64,000 bases of DNA from Haliscomenobacter hydrossis DSM 1100. GTDB taxonomy: Bacteria; Bacteroidota; Bacteroidia; Chitinophagales; Saprospiraceae. The DNA lies in the NCBI RefSeq assembly GCF_000212735.1, contig NC_015510.1, positions 558,001 through 622,000 on the forward strand. The letters run 5' to 3'. The notes beneath the pieces were generated by a model, which did not search any database, had not been told where the DNA came from, and saw only the letters and a list, made by a program, of their open reading frames with translations. Shown one piece after another: positions 36,176 through 44,093 of the stretch (the stretch's first letter is position 1; every line of letters begins with the position of its first letter). The position numbers and the translations under genes were made by a program.

Positions 36176-36232
36176 ATAACTTGCTATTCACTTTTCACTA
36201 TTAGTTTTTCGTTTTTCACTTAAAAAAAAGTC

Positions 36233-38047
36233 ATGGCTGAAAAAACATTCTCTCGCCGCAATCTCGACTTTACGCTGTTTGAAGTACTCCAGGTCAGTGA
36301 ACTGATTCGACACGATTACTTCAAGGCGCACGATACGGAGACCTTCGGTTTTACGCTGGATATGGCCAGTGACATCGCCCGACAGATCATGGCACCGGCT
36401 TTTACCGAATCCGACCGCAAGCAACCGGAGTTGGAAAACGGGCAGGTTAAGGTCCATTCCAGTATCCATGAGTTCATCAAAACTTTCAGCGAAGCGGGGT
36501 TGATGTCGGCACCGTTTTCGGAAGAATGGGGCGGTATACAATTGCCCAAAGTTATTGCTGCTGCTGCCGAATTCATCATGGGGAGCGCCCACAACAGCAT
36601 GGTGATGTACACCGACCTGACCAAAGGAGCGGCCAACCTCATTTATACCTTTGGCAACCCGGAGCAAAAAGCTGCGTTTTTGCCCAAGATGTTGTCGGGA
36701 GAATGGATGGGCACCATGTGCCTCACCGAAGTACAGGCGGGAAGTTCCTTGTCAGACGTAGCCACTGCGGCCAGTCCCCAGGCCGATGGGACGTATTTGA
36801 TCAAAGGTCAAAAAATCTTTATTTCCGCCGGTGATCAGGATGTGACCGACAACATCGTGCACCTCGTATTGGCCCGCATTGATGGCGCGCCCAAAGGAAC
36901 TAAAGGCATCTCGCTTTTCATTGTTCCAAAAAAACGCATCAACTCGGCAGGAACCCTGGAACCCAACGATGTAGACTCCATCGGCATTTACCACAAAATG
37001 GGGCAAAAAGCCACTCCGGCCATGCACCTCGAATTTGGCGGCAAAAATGATTGTGTAGGATATTTGTTGGGCGAAATCAATCGGGGACTCCCCCAGATGT
37101 TTTTGATGATGAACGCTGCGCGTTTGGGAGTAGGCATGGGGGGTATTCACATCGCCTCTGCCGCTTATTACGCTGCTTTGCAGTACGCTCAAGAACGCCC
37201 CCAAGGCCGACGTTTGAATGAAAAACAAGCCCTGGTTGAGCCCGTTTGTATCATCCAGCACCCCGATGTACGGCGCATGTTGTTTTTGCAAAAAGCCATC
37301 GTGGAAGGTGGCCTGAGTTTGATCCTGCAATGTTATCAATACCTGGATCTGGAAAAAGTACACGCCGATCAGCCCGAAGTCAAACAGCATTACAACCAGT
37401 TGTTGGAACTGCTGACCCCGGTAGCCAAAACCTATGGCGCGGAAATGGGCTTTGTGGCGGTCAATCAGGGGCTACAGGTCTTGGGCGGGTATGGGTACAC
37501 CGAAGATTTTCCGCTGGAGCAGTTGGCGCGGGATGTGCGCATCATGAGTTTGTACGAAGGTACGACAGGCATCCAGGCTCAGGCCTTACTGGGTCGGCAA
37601 GTGGTGGGCAATCAGGGCAAAAGTCTGGTCAAGTGGTTTGAAGAAGTGGCCAAAACCGTGCACGAAGCCGAAAATTCCGCCTCCTTGAGTACCTACTGGA
37701 ACGATCTGATGAGTGCCATGCGCAACTTCCAGGAAGTGACCAATCAGCAGTTCAAAAACGCGGCGCATGGCGACATGGAAGTGCTGCTCGCCGATGCGAA
37801 TTTGTACATGGAGGCTTTTGGGATTTTGAACGTGGCCTGGCAGTGGTTGCAACACGGCATCGCGGCGGAAAAGGGCTTGGGTAATGCGGAGATTCAGGGC
37901 GAGGAGCGGATTTTTTACCAATCCAAAATTGAAACCCTGCGCTTCTTTTTCCATTATGAATTGCCGCGGGTGCAGGGTTTGTTCCATCGTTTGATGGATA
38001 CGACGCGCTTGACCATTTTCGATGCCGATGCTGAAGTTCTAATTTAA
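36233..38047 (+). CDS. Acyl-CoA dehydrogenase, long form
   Basis: 604 residues. N-terminal ACAD domain with MCLTEVQAGSSLSDVATAAS (FAD contact), central FISAGDQDVTDNIVHLVLAR, QVLGGYGYTEDFPLEQLARD and YEGTTGIQAQALLGRQVV; a C-terminal helical extension (about 470-604) like that of DmdC/AidB-type and aromatic-acyl ACADs. These long ACADs act on branched, methylthio- or aryl-acyl-CoA. In this island it could oxidise a dihydro-cinnamoyl-CoA to the cinnamoyl-CoA, letting saturated phenylpropionates enter the same route. The exact acyl group cannot be read from the sequence. The start follows the AAAAGTG tandem repeat. Confidence 0.92.
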   Translation: MAEKTFSRRNLDFTLFEVLQVSELIRHDYFKAHDTETFGFTLDMASDIARQIMAPAFTESDRKQPELENGQVKVHSSIHEFIKTFSEAGLMSAPFSEEWGGIQLPKVIAAAAEFIMGSAHNSMVMYTDLTKGAANLIYTFGNPEQKAAFLPKMLSGEWMGTMCLTEVQAGSSLSDVATAASPQADGTYLIKGQKIFISAGDQDVTDNIVHLVLARIDGAPKGTKGISLFIVPKKRINSAGTLEPNDVDSIGIYHKMGQKATPAMHLEFGGKNDCVGYLLGEINRGLPQMFLMMNAARLGVGMGGIHIASAAYYAALQYAQERPQGRRLNEKQALVEPVCIIQHPDVRRMLFLQKAIVEGGLSLILQCYQYLDLEKVHADQPEVKQHYNQLLELLTPVAKTYGAEMGFVAVNQGLQVLGGYGYTEDFPLEQLARDVRIMSLYEGTTGIQAQALLGRQVVGNQGKSLVKWFEEVAKTVHEAENSASLSTYWNDLMSAMRNFQEVTNQQFKNAAHGDMEVLLADANLYMEAFGILNVAWQWLQHGIAAEKGLGNAEIQGEERIFYQSKIETLRFFFHYELPRVQGLFHRLMDTTRLTIFDADAEVLI

Positions 38048-38088
38048 CATGAACCACAAAGAGAATTTTATTTGGCTACGCCAAATCG

Positions 38089-38210
38089 TTTTTCACCACG
38101 ACGACACGACGGACACGACGCTTTTTGCGCTTCGCGCTTGATAACACGACGCGCTGCGTCGTGTTTAGCGGAGCTTAACGTCGTGTCCGTCGTGTCGTCG
38201 TGGTGAAAAA
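38089..38210. repeat. Inverted repeat, ACGACACGACGG family
   Basis: Arms 38089-38120 and 38179-38210 (32 bp, reverse complements) with a central region that has its own small stems (TGCGCTTCGCGC; ACACGACGCGCTGCGTCGTGT). Lies between the acyl-CoA dehydrogenase and the monooxygenase. Confidence 0.9.
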
Positions 38211-38260
38211 ATGAGCAGCACAGCTGCGACAAAAAATACGCTGTGGTCAACCAGGAAAAC

Positions 38261-39499
38261 ATGAAAATAATCATCGCCGGAGCAGGCATTGGTGGTCTTA
38301 CCGCAGCACTCTGCCTCTACGAAGCCGGGCACGAAGTGGAGATATTTGAATCCGTCAAAAGCATCAAACCCCTGGGTGTAGGCATCAACCTCCTCCCCCA
38401 CTCGGTGCGCATTTTGACCAATTTGGACATCGACGATGAAATTGCCAAAACCGCTGTAGAAACCCGCGATCTGGTGTATGCCAACAAATTTGGACAGGTC
38501 TTTTGGAAAGAGCCACGCGGGCGTTTTGCCGGGTACAAATGGCCCCAATTTTCGGTGCATCGAGGGGAGTTACAAATGCTGTTGTATGATGAAGTCCTGC
38601 AGCGTTTAGGCTCCGATGCGATCAAGACCCAGCACCATTTGTTGTCCTATGTCGAATATGAAGATGGCATCATCGCCAATTTCATTGATCGGGAAACGGG
38701 TGACCTGCAAGCCCAGGTCGAAGGCGACATCCTGATCGGTGCCGATGGCATCAACTCGGTCGTCAGACAACACTTGTATCCACAGGAAGGGGAGGTGAAA
38801 TATTCGGGCAATGTCCTGTACCGGGGCACAACCCTGATGAAACCCTTCCTCAACGGCGCATCGATGGTGATGATTGGGCATCTCCGGCAAAAAATGGTGG
38901 TGTACCCCATCCAGCATGAATTGAATGCGCAGGGTTTGCAACTGGTGAACTGGGTGGCCAATTTGAAGGAAGCGGATGATTATCAGCTCAAAGTACGCGA
39001 CTGGAACCGCCAGGCCGACAAACAACGTTTGCTGGACATTTACCAATCCTGGAATTTCGATTGGCTGGACGTGCCCGCCATGATCGCCGGAGCAGAAAAC
39101 ATCTACGAGTTTCCTATGTCGGATCGGGACCCCTTGCCCCGCTGGACTTTCAGGCGGGTCACGCTACTGGGCGACGCTGCACACCCGATGTACCCGATTG
39201 GTTCGAACGGTGCTTCACAAGCCATCCTCGACGCCGATGCATTAACCCGAGCTTTGATCGAAGAACCTGACTGGCAGAGCGCACTGGAGCGCTATGATGC
39301 GGAACGGGTTCCGGCCACGGCTCAGGTGGTGTTGCAAAACCGCCAGAAAGGCCCGGATTTTATCATGGATTTGATGGAAGAGCGTTTCCCACAGGGGTTT
39401 GCACCCGATCAGATTCCGCATGATGAACTGGAAGGCATCATGGAGCACTACAAGCAAATTGCGGGTTTTGATGTCAAGTCCTTGAATGAAAAAATATAG
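38261..39499 (+). CDS. FAD-dependent aromatic monooxygenase
   Basis: 412 residues from the ATG at 38261 (MKIIIAGAGIGGLTAALCLY). Group A flavoprotein monooxygenase: GxGxxG dinucleotide fold at the N terminus, the DG-type motif in GDILIGADGINSVVRQHLYP, and the FAD-ribityl site VTLLGDAAHPMYPIGSNGAS. Uses NAD(P)H and O2 to hydroxylate or decarboxylate an aromatic acid (salicylate or 4-hydroxybenzoate type). It fits as the step that turns a hydroxybenzoate from side-chain removal into a ring-cleavage substrate, but no ring-cleavage dioxygenase is in this window. Substrate is inference. Confidence 0.9.
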   Translation: MKIIIAGAGIGGLTAALCLYEAGHEVEIFESVKSIKPLGVGINLLPHSVRILTNLDIDDEIAKTAVETRDLVYANKFGQVFWKEPRGRFAGYKWPQFSVHRGELQMLLYDEVLQRLGSDAIKTQHHLLSYVEYEDGIIANFIDRETGDLQAQVEGDILIGADGINSVVRQHLYPQEGEVKYSGNVLYRGTTLMKPFLNGASMVMIGHLRQKMVVYPIQHELNAQGLQLVNWVANLKEADDYQLKVRDWNRQADKQRLLDIYQSWNFDWLDVPAMIAGAENIYEFPMSDRDPLPRWTFRRVTLLGDAAHPMYPIGSNGASQAILDADALTRALIEEPDWQSALERYDAERVPATAQVVLQNRQKGPDFIMDLMEERFPQGFAPDQIPHDELEGIMEHYKQIAGFDVKSLNEKI

Positions 39500-39963
39500 G
39501 GGGGGGTAAAGGGGTTGAGGAGTTGAGGAGGTTGAGGAGGTTGAGGCTGCCGCGAGCGACCTACAAAAACGACTTGATTTGATTTTAAAATAACCCACAT
39601 TACGCATTTTTTTACCGCAGAGTGAAAGGAGGATACGCGGAGTTGCACGGAGTTTTTTAGTTTTAAGGAGTTAGCCACCTGCGGTGGCGGGAGTTTGTGC
39701 TCCAGGAAAACCTTGCACAAGATCAAGCCAATGATAATGAGACTTGATAAAAGGTAAGGTCACCGAGCTTCAGTAAAGGCGACCTCCGTGCCCTCTCTGC
39801 ACCGCAGGTGCCCCTGAAAAACTCCGCGAACCTCCGCGTGTCCTCCTTTCACTCTGCGGTAAAAAAATGCGTAATGTGCGTTAAAACAAAACAACCCTGA
39901 TGCCGCTTTGGCTTTGCCGCTCGCAGTAGCCTCAACCTTCTCAACTTTACAAAACCAGTACCA
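39500..39963. repeat. Large nested inverted-repeat region, no gene
   Basis: Outer arms: GTTGAGGAGGTTGAGGCTG-like (about 39521-39557) and its inverted form (GTAGCCTCAACCTTCTCAAC, about 39926-39945). Inner arms 39590-39655 (CATTACGCATTTTTTTACCG, then CAGAGTGAAAGGAGGATACG) and 39815-39885, which are largely complementary. The centre (39656-39814) has GC-rich short repeats (CCACCTGCGGTGG). No coding frame is convincing. Together they form one mirror-symmetric element of about 430 bp. Confidence 0.85.
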
Positions 39964-40485
39964 ATGAAAATCAGCATCCTTTTTTTCTTCATCCTTTCGA
40001 CACTAAGCAGCATGGCACAAAATACCCTGGCCGATCCAGCCCTGGAATTTGCCTTTGAAGTAACCTGTACCCTTGATCCGCCGCAGGAACTGGGCATCAC
40101 CACCTACGGCAAACGCCGCATCATTCCCATCACGGGGGGCACTTTTACTGGTCCAAACATCAAAGGCATCATCCTACCCGGAGGTGCTGACTGGCAAACC
40201 GTACGCACCGATGGTACCGCCGACCTCGAAGCGCGTTACACCCTCAAAACCGACGACGGAGCACTCATCTACATCAACAACAAGGGCATCCGCACCGGAA
40301 AGCCGGAGGTACTGGCGCGTTTGGGCAAAGGAGAAAAAGTAGACCCCGCGGAGTATTACATGCGCACTGCGGCTACTTTTGAAGTAAGTGGAGAAAAATA
40401 CAGCTGGCTGAACAAGGCGGTTTTTGTGGGGACGGGCATGCGGAACGCGAATAGTGTGATCATTCGGTTTTACAAAGTGAATTAA
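39964..40485 (+). CDS. DUF3237 family protein, secreted
   Basis: 173 residues with a signal peptide ending SSMAQ. DUF3237 features: LEFAFEVTCTLDPPQELGIT, GKRRIIPITGGTFTGPNIKG, ILPGGADWQTVRTDGTADLE, ARYTLKTDDGALIYINNKG and the end VGTGMRNANSVIIRFYKVN. The family is a small beta-barrel of unknown function seen often beside aromatic-compound and lipid catabolic genes; a binding or isomerase role has been proposed but not shown. It is only 1 bp upstream of the secreted esterase gene, so the two are translationally coupled and probably act together outside the cytoplasm. Confidence 0.82.
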   Translation: MKISILFFFILSTLSSMAQNTLADPALEFAFEVTCTLDPPQELGITTYGKRRIIPITGGTFTGPNIKGIILPGGADWQTVRTDGTADLEARYTLKTDDGALIYINNKGIRTGKPEVLARLGKGEKVDPAEYYMRTAATFEVSGEKYSWLNKAVFVGTGMRNANSVIIRFYKVN

Positions 40486-40486
40486 C

Positions 40487-41542
40487 ATGAAAACTTCCAG
40501 GAAACAACAAATTTCAAGGGTCTTGTTCTGCATCATGCTGATGCTGGCGGGAATGTATACGAGCTTTGCCCAAAACAGCGGAGGAAAGGTCGTCAGTCGA
40601 ATGATTGATTCCAAAGCACTACAAAATAGTGGCGGTGAAAACGCCCTTCGAAAAATCTCCGTTTATCTTCCACCGCAGTACGATCAATCGAGCCAACGGT
40701 ATCCAGTCATTTACTACCTCCACGGTTTTATGGGGACGGATAGCATCAACCCTGCAATGAAAACGATTTTGGACCAGGGCATCAATTCAGGAAAAATACG
40801 TCCGTACATCCTGGTCATCGCCAACCAATATACTTTGTATGAAGGCAGTTTTTACAGCAACTCCAGTTTGACCGGTAATTGGGTGGATTTCACCGCAAAT
40901 GAACTGGTGGCCTTCACCGACAACAATTTCAGAACCATTGCCAAACGCGAAAGCAGAGGCATTACGGGTCATTCCATGGGAGGTTATGGGGCTTTTAAAA
41001 TCGGCATGTTGCATCCCGAAGTATTCAGCAGCGTCTACGCATTGAGTCCTGGTTTGTTGGCTTTTGTCAAGGAATTCGGTCCGAATAGCGCTTCCTATCG
41101 GGAGTTACAAAGCATCAAAACGCAGGAAGAACTAAAGCGCACTTACTATCCCAAGGTGTTGATAGCGGTGGCCAGAGCCTGGTCGCCCAATCCCACTAAA
41201 CCTCCGTTTTACTGCGATCTTCCTTTTACCTACGAGGGAGAAAAGCTGGTAGTCAACCAAGCGGTTTTAGAAAAATGGGAGCAAAACATGCCCGTGTACA
41301 TGGTAGACCAATATGCAGACAAGCTGCGCAAGTTGACCGCCATCAAAATGGATTGGGGTCGCAATGACGCACCACGTTTCCCCATTCAAATTGGCATGTT
41401 GAGCCAACGCCTGGAAAACCTGGGCATCAACCACTACGCAGAAGAATACATCGGCGACCATGGCAACAAAATTTGGAGCAAGGATGGCCGGGTGCTGAAT
41501 GATTTACTTCCTTTTTTCAATGATTATTTGAAGTTCGAATAA
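40487..41542 (+). CDS. Secreted esterase, esterase D / CE1-like
   Basis: 351 residues with a signal peptide ending MYTSFAQ. Esterase-D/CE1-type fold: RKISVYLPPQYDQSSQRYPV, YYLHGFMGTDS, the nucleophile elbow RGITGHSMGGYGAFKIGMLH, and a late His in EEYIGDHGNKIWSKDGR. This group includes feruloyl esterases and acetylxylan esterases. Given the feruloyl-CoA synthase in the same island, release of ferulate or coumarate from plant cell-wall esters is a good hypothesis. It has no carbohydrate-binding module. Coupled to the DUF3237 gene. Confidence 0.82.
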   Translation: MKTSRKQQISRVLFCIMLMLAGMYTSFAQNSGGKVVSRMIDSKALQNSGGENALRKISVYLPPQYDQSSQRYPVIYYLHGFMGTDSINPAMKTILDQGINSGKIRPYILVIANQYTLYEGSFYSNSSLTGNWVDFTANELVAFTDNNFRTIAKRESRGITGHSMGGYGAFKIGMLHPEVFSSVYALSPGLLAFVKEFGPNSASYRELQSIKTQEELKRTYYPKVLIAVARAWSPNPTKPPFYCDLPFTYEGEKLVVNQAVLEKWEQNMPVYMVDQYADKLRKLTAIKMDWGRNDAPRFPIQIGMLSQRLENLGINHYAEEYIGDHGNKIWSKDGRVLNDLLPFFNDYLKFE

Positions 41543-41567
41543 GTCTCCATTATCCTGATCAACCATC

Positions 41568-42335
41568 ATGACCATACCAAACAAAGCATTTTTCATCACT
41601 GGCGCGGCCTCCGGACTAGGTTTGGCTACGGCACAAATGATCGTTGACAACGGTGGTTTTGTGCTCCTGGCCGACCTCAATGCCGTGGCTGGCACCCAGG
41701 CCGCAAGCTCACTGGGCGAGCGGGCAAAATTTGTCCAGACCGACGTCAGCGACGAAGCGAGTGTACAACAGGCCATTGCCGAAGGTCTGACGGCCTTTGG
41801 GACCTTTCATGGCGTCATCAATTGTGCGGGCATCGGCCCTGCTGAACGGGTACTGGGTCGGCAAGGCGTGCATTCCTTGGCTTCCTTTGCCAAAGTCATT
41901 CAGGTCAATCTCATGGGCGCCTTCAACGTCATCCGCTTGCTGGCCGAAGTGATGCAAAACAACGCACCCGGCCCGAGTGCTGAACGTGGCGTCATCGTCA
42001 ACACGGCCTCGGTAGCGGCATACGATGGGCAAATCGGGCAAGCGGCCTATGCGGCTTCCAAAGGGGGCATCGTGGCCATGACCCTGCCCATCGCCCGCGA
42101 ACTGGCGCGGGTGGGCATCCGGGTGATGAGCATCGCGCCGGGCATTTTTGCAACGCCAATGTTGGCCAATTTGCCCGAAGAGGCAAAACTTTCGCTGGGT
42201 CAGCAAGTGCCTTTTCCGGCGCGATTGGGGCAACCGGAGGAGTACGCCGCTTTGGTAAAACACATCATCGAGAATCAAATGCTGAATGGAGAGACGATCC
42301 GGCTGGATGGGGGCATTCGGATGGCCGCTAGATAG
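41568..42335 (+). CDS. Short-chain dehydrogenase/reductase (HSD10-like)
   Basis: 255 residues. SDR features: [20 protein letters not shown] (TGxxxGxG cofactor site), VINCAGIG, the catalytic Ser in [20 protein letters not shown], then [20 protein letters not shown] (YxxxK), and [16 protein letters not shown]. The pattern matches 3-hydroxyacyl-CoA dehydrogenase type II (HSD10). After hydration of a cinnamoyl-CoA this enzyme would oxidise the beta-hydroxyl to the ketone, the role of CouO in the actinobacterial pathway. Cytoplasmic, uses NAD. It is 25 bp after the esterase. Confidence 0.92.
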   Translation: MTIPNKAFFITGAASGLGLATAQMIVDNGGFVLLADLNAVAGTQAASSLGERAKFVQTDVSDEASVQQAIAEGLTAFGTFHGVINCAGIGPAERVLGRQGVHSLASFAKVIQVNLMGAFNVIRLLAEVMQNNAPGPSAERGVIVNTASVAAYDGQIGQAAYAASKGGIVAMTLPIARELARVGIRVMSIAPGIFATPMLANLPEEAKLSLGQQVPFPARLGQPEEYAALVKHIIENQMLNGETIRLDGGIRMAAR

Positions 42336-42354
42336 AAAATCAATCCGGTGTTGT

Positions 42355-42594
42355 TGCACCACGGATTATTGCACCACAGATTACTGCACCACAGATTCGC
42401 ACAGATGAACACAGATTTTTTTTGGAATCTGTGTTCATCCGTGTGAATCTGTGGTGAATACAAAAAATCTGTGCATATCTGTGTGAATCTGTGGTGAATA
42501 CAAAAAAAATCTGTGTTTATCTGTGCGAATCTGTGGTGAATACAAAAAATCTGTGCATATCTGTGCGAATCTGTGGTGAATACAAAAAAAAACA
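42355..42594. repeat. CACAGATT-family palindrome plus three tandem right-arm copies
   Basis: Short CACCACAGATTA-type units (42356-42395) lead into a palindrome (about 42387-42456, GCACAGATGAACACAGATTT against AATCTGTGTTCATCCGTGTG). The right arm then repeats three more times with period about 41-43 bp (each ends GAATCTGTGGTGAATACAAA). The block ends directly at the ATG of the amidohydrolase gene (42595), so it forms its whole upstream region. Confidence 0.9.
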
Positions 42595-43479
42595 ATGGAA
42601 AACAAAACAAACAAAATAGACCTCAACAACATCATCGCCATCGACGTGCACACCCACGCCGAAGTATCCTGCCGCCAGCCACACGATGACTTCCGGCCCG
42701 AATTTGACGAGGCCTTTGCCAAGTATTTCAAATCCAGCCATCGGCCCACCATTGCCGAAACCGTGGCTTATTACCGCGCCCAAAAAATCGCCTTCGTGAT
42801 GTTTTGCATCGACGCCGAGTTTGAGCTGGGTCGCAAACGTATCCCCAACGAAGAAGTGGCCGAAGCTGCCCTCGAAAACCCCGACATCATGATCGCTTTT
42901 GCCAGCATCGACCCGCACAAGGGACGGATGGGCGCTCGCGAGGCGCGACGTTTGATCGAGGAGTTTGGGATCAAAGGTTTCAAGTTCCACCCCACGGTGC
43001 AAGGTTTTTACCCCAACGACCGCATGGCCTTTCACCTCTACGAAGTCATCGCCGAGGCGGGTCTGCCGATGTTGTTCCACAGTGGGCATTCCGGTTTTGG
43101 AAGCGGGGTCAAAGCGGGAGGCAAGCTGCGCCTGGAATACTCCAACCCCATGCACCTGGACGATGTGGCCATCCATTTTCCCGATTCCCCAATCATCATT
43201 GCGCACCCTTCCTGGCCCTGGCAAGATGAGGCGCTCTCGGTCTGCCTGCACAAACCCAATGTGTACATCGATTTGTCGGGTTGGTCACCCAAATATTTCC
43301 CACCGCAATTGGTGCAATACGCGAATACCCAGCTGAAACACAAGATGCTGTTTGGGACGGATTTCCCACTGATTACGCCGGAAAGATGGATGAAGGATTT
43401 TGAGGGTGCGGGGTTTAAGGAGGAGGTGAAGGCCTTGATTTTGAAGGAGAATGCGGCGAGGATGTTGGGGTTGGGGTAA
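42595..43479 (+). CDS. Amidohydrolase family protein (ACMSD/CouH-like)
   Basis: 294 residues, metal-dependent TIM-barrel hydrolase of amidohydrolase_2 type: first metal site AIDVHTHAEVSC, barrel segment GIKGFKFHPTVQGFYPNDRM, His in MLFHSGHSGFG, PIIIAHPSWPWQDEALSVCL, and the Asp in KMLFGTDFPLITPERWMKD. Relatives decarboxylate or hydrolyse aromatic acids, and in the Rhodococcus hydroxycinnamate pathway (from memory) an amidohydrolase, CouH, cleaves the beta-keto thioester to hydroxybenzoate and acetyl-CoA. Its company here (MarR, MFS, crotonase, CoA ligase, SDR) supports that role by analogy. The true reaction is untested. Confidence 0.85.
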   Translation: MENKTNKIDLNNIIAIDVHTHAEVSCRQPHDDFRPEFDEAFAKYFKSSHRPTIAETVAYYRAQKIAFVMFCIDAEFELGRKRIPNEEVAEAALENPDIMIAFASIDPHKGRMGAREARRLIEEFGIKGFKFHPTVQGFYPNDRMAFHLYEVIAEAGLPMLFHSGHSGFGSGVKAGGKLRLEYSNPMHLDDVAIHFPDSPIIIAHPSWPWQDEALSVCLHKPNVYIDLSGWSPKYFPPQLVQYANTQLKHKMLFGTDFPLITPERWMKDFEGAGFKEEVKALILKENAARMLGLG

Positions 43480-44093
43480 TCTATCAGCAATTCCCGGTTT
43501 AACGTGGGCAATCGAGTTTTGAGGTGTAATCTGCGAGGCACGAGCAGGTGACATCTCAAAAACGGGAATTACTGATATTACGGCTTTGCCTTAACCAAAA
43601 ATGCTGCTCATAAGCTGGGTTTTTACTGAAATTCTAAATGGGTAATTCGCTGTTTTATTCTTGTCACTTTTTGCCTTGATGCAAAAAGTAACCAAAAAAA
43701 TCAAGGCTTTAGACTTGTTGTAACGAGAGACTACTTGGCTCAAAAAAGGTCTTTTTTCCCTGCTTTTCGTTTATTATTTCGTCCGTAGCGCTGCTACGCT
43801 CTCAATAATAAGCCTCAATCAGGAAAAAAATCCCTATTTTTTGATCTCAAGCGCTCTCATCACAACAAGTCTATTGAAATCCAACGATTTTGCAGAAGCT
43901 ACGGCGGCGCGAAAAAAACTCGCCCCTCCTGCGTCGGGACTCAAACAGTTTTTCGCTTCTCCCGCCTCCACTTCCGCAAAATCGGGATTTCAATAAGGCC
44001 ATTGGTGCTTTGCGTTGCAGATGTTGCGGTAGTTGCAGTAGTTTAGTGTGCTCAAGTGTGCAAATCACATTTATCATCTTGTACCCGCCCGTT
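43480..44093. other. Intergenic region of nested inverted repeats, no gene
   Basis: Three paired elements are visible: AGCAATTCCCGGTTT/AAACGGGAATTACT (43486-43571); TAGACTTGTTGT/ACAACAAGTCTA (about 43709-43874), which encloses AATAATAAGC-type stems; and ATTGAAATCC with CCGCAAAATCGGGATTTCAAT (about 43874-43997). CACTTTTTGCCTTGATGCAA followed by AAAAGTAACC (near 43665-43690) resembles a sequence common in Bacteroidota intergenic space. No coding frame is convincing. The region divides the catabolic island from the CRISPR locus. Confidence 0.7.
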
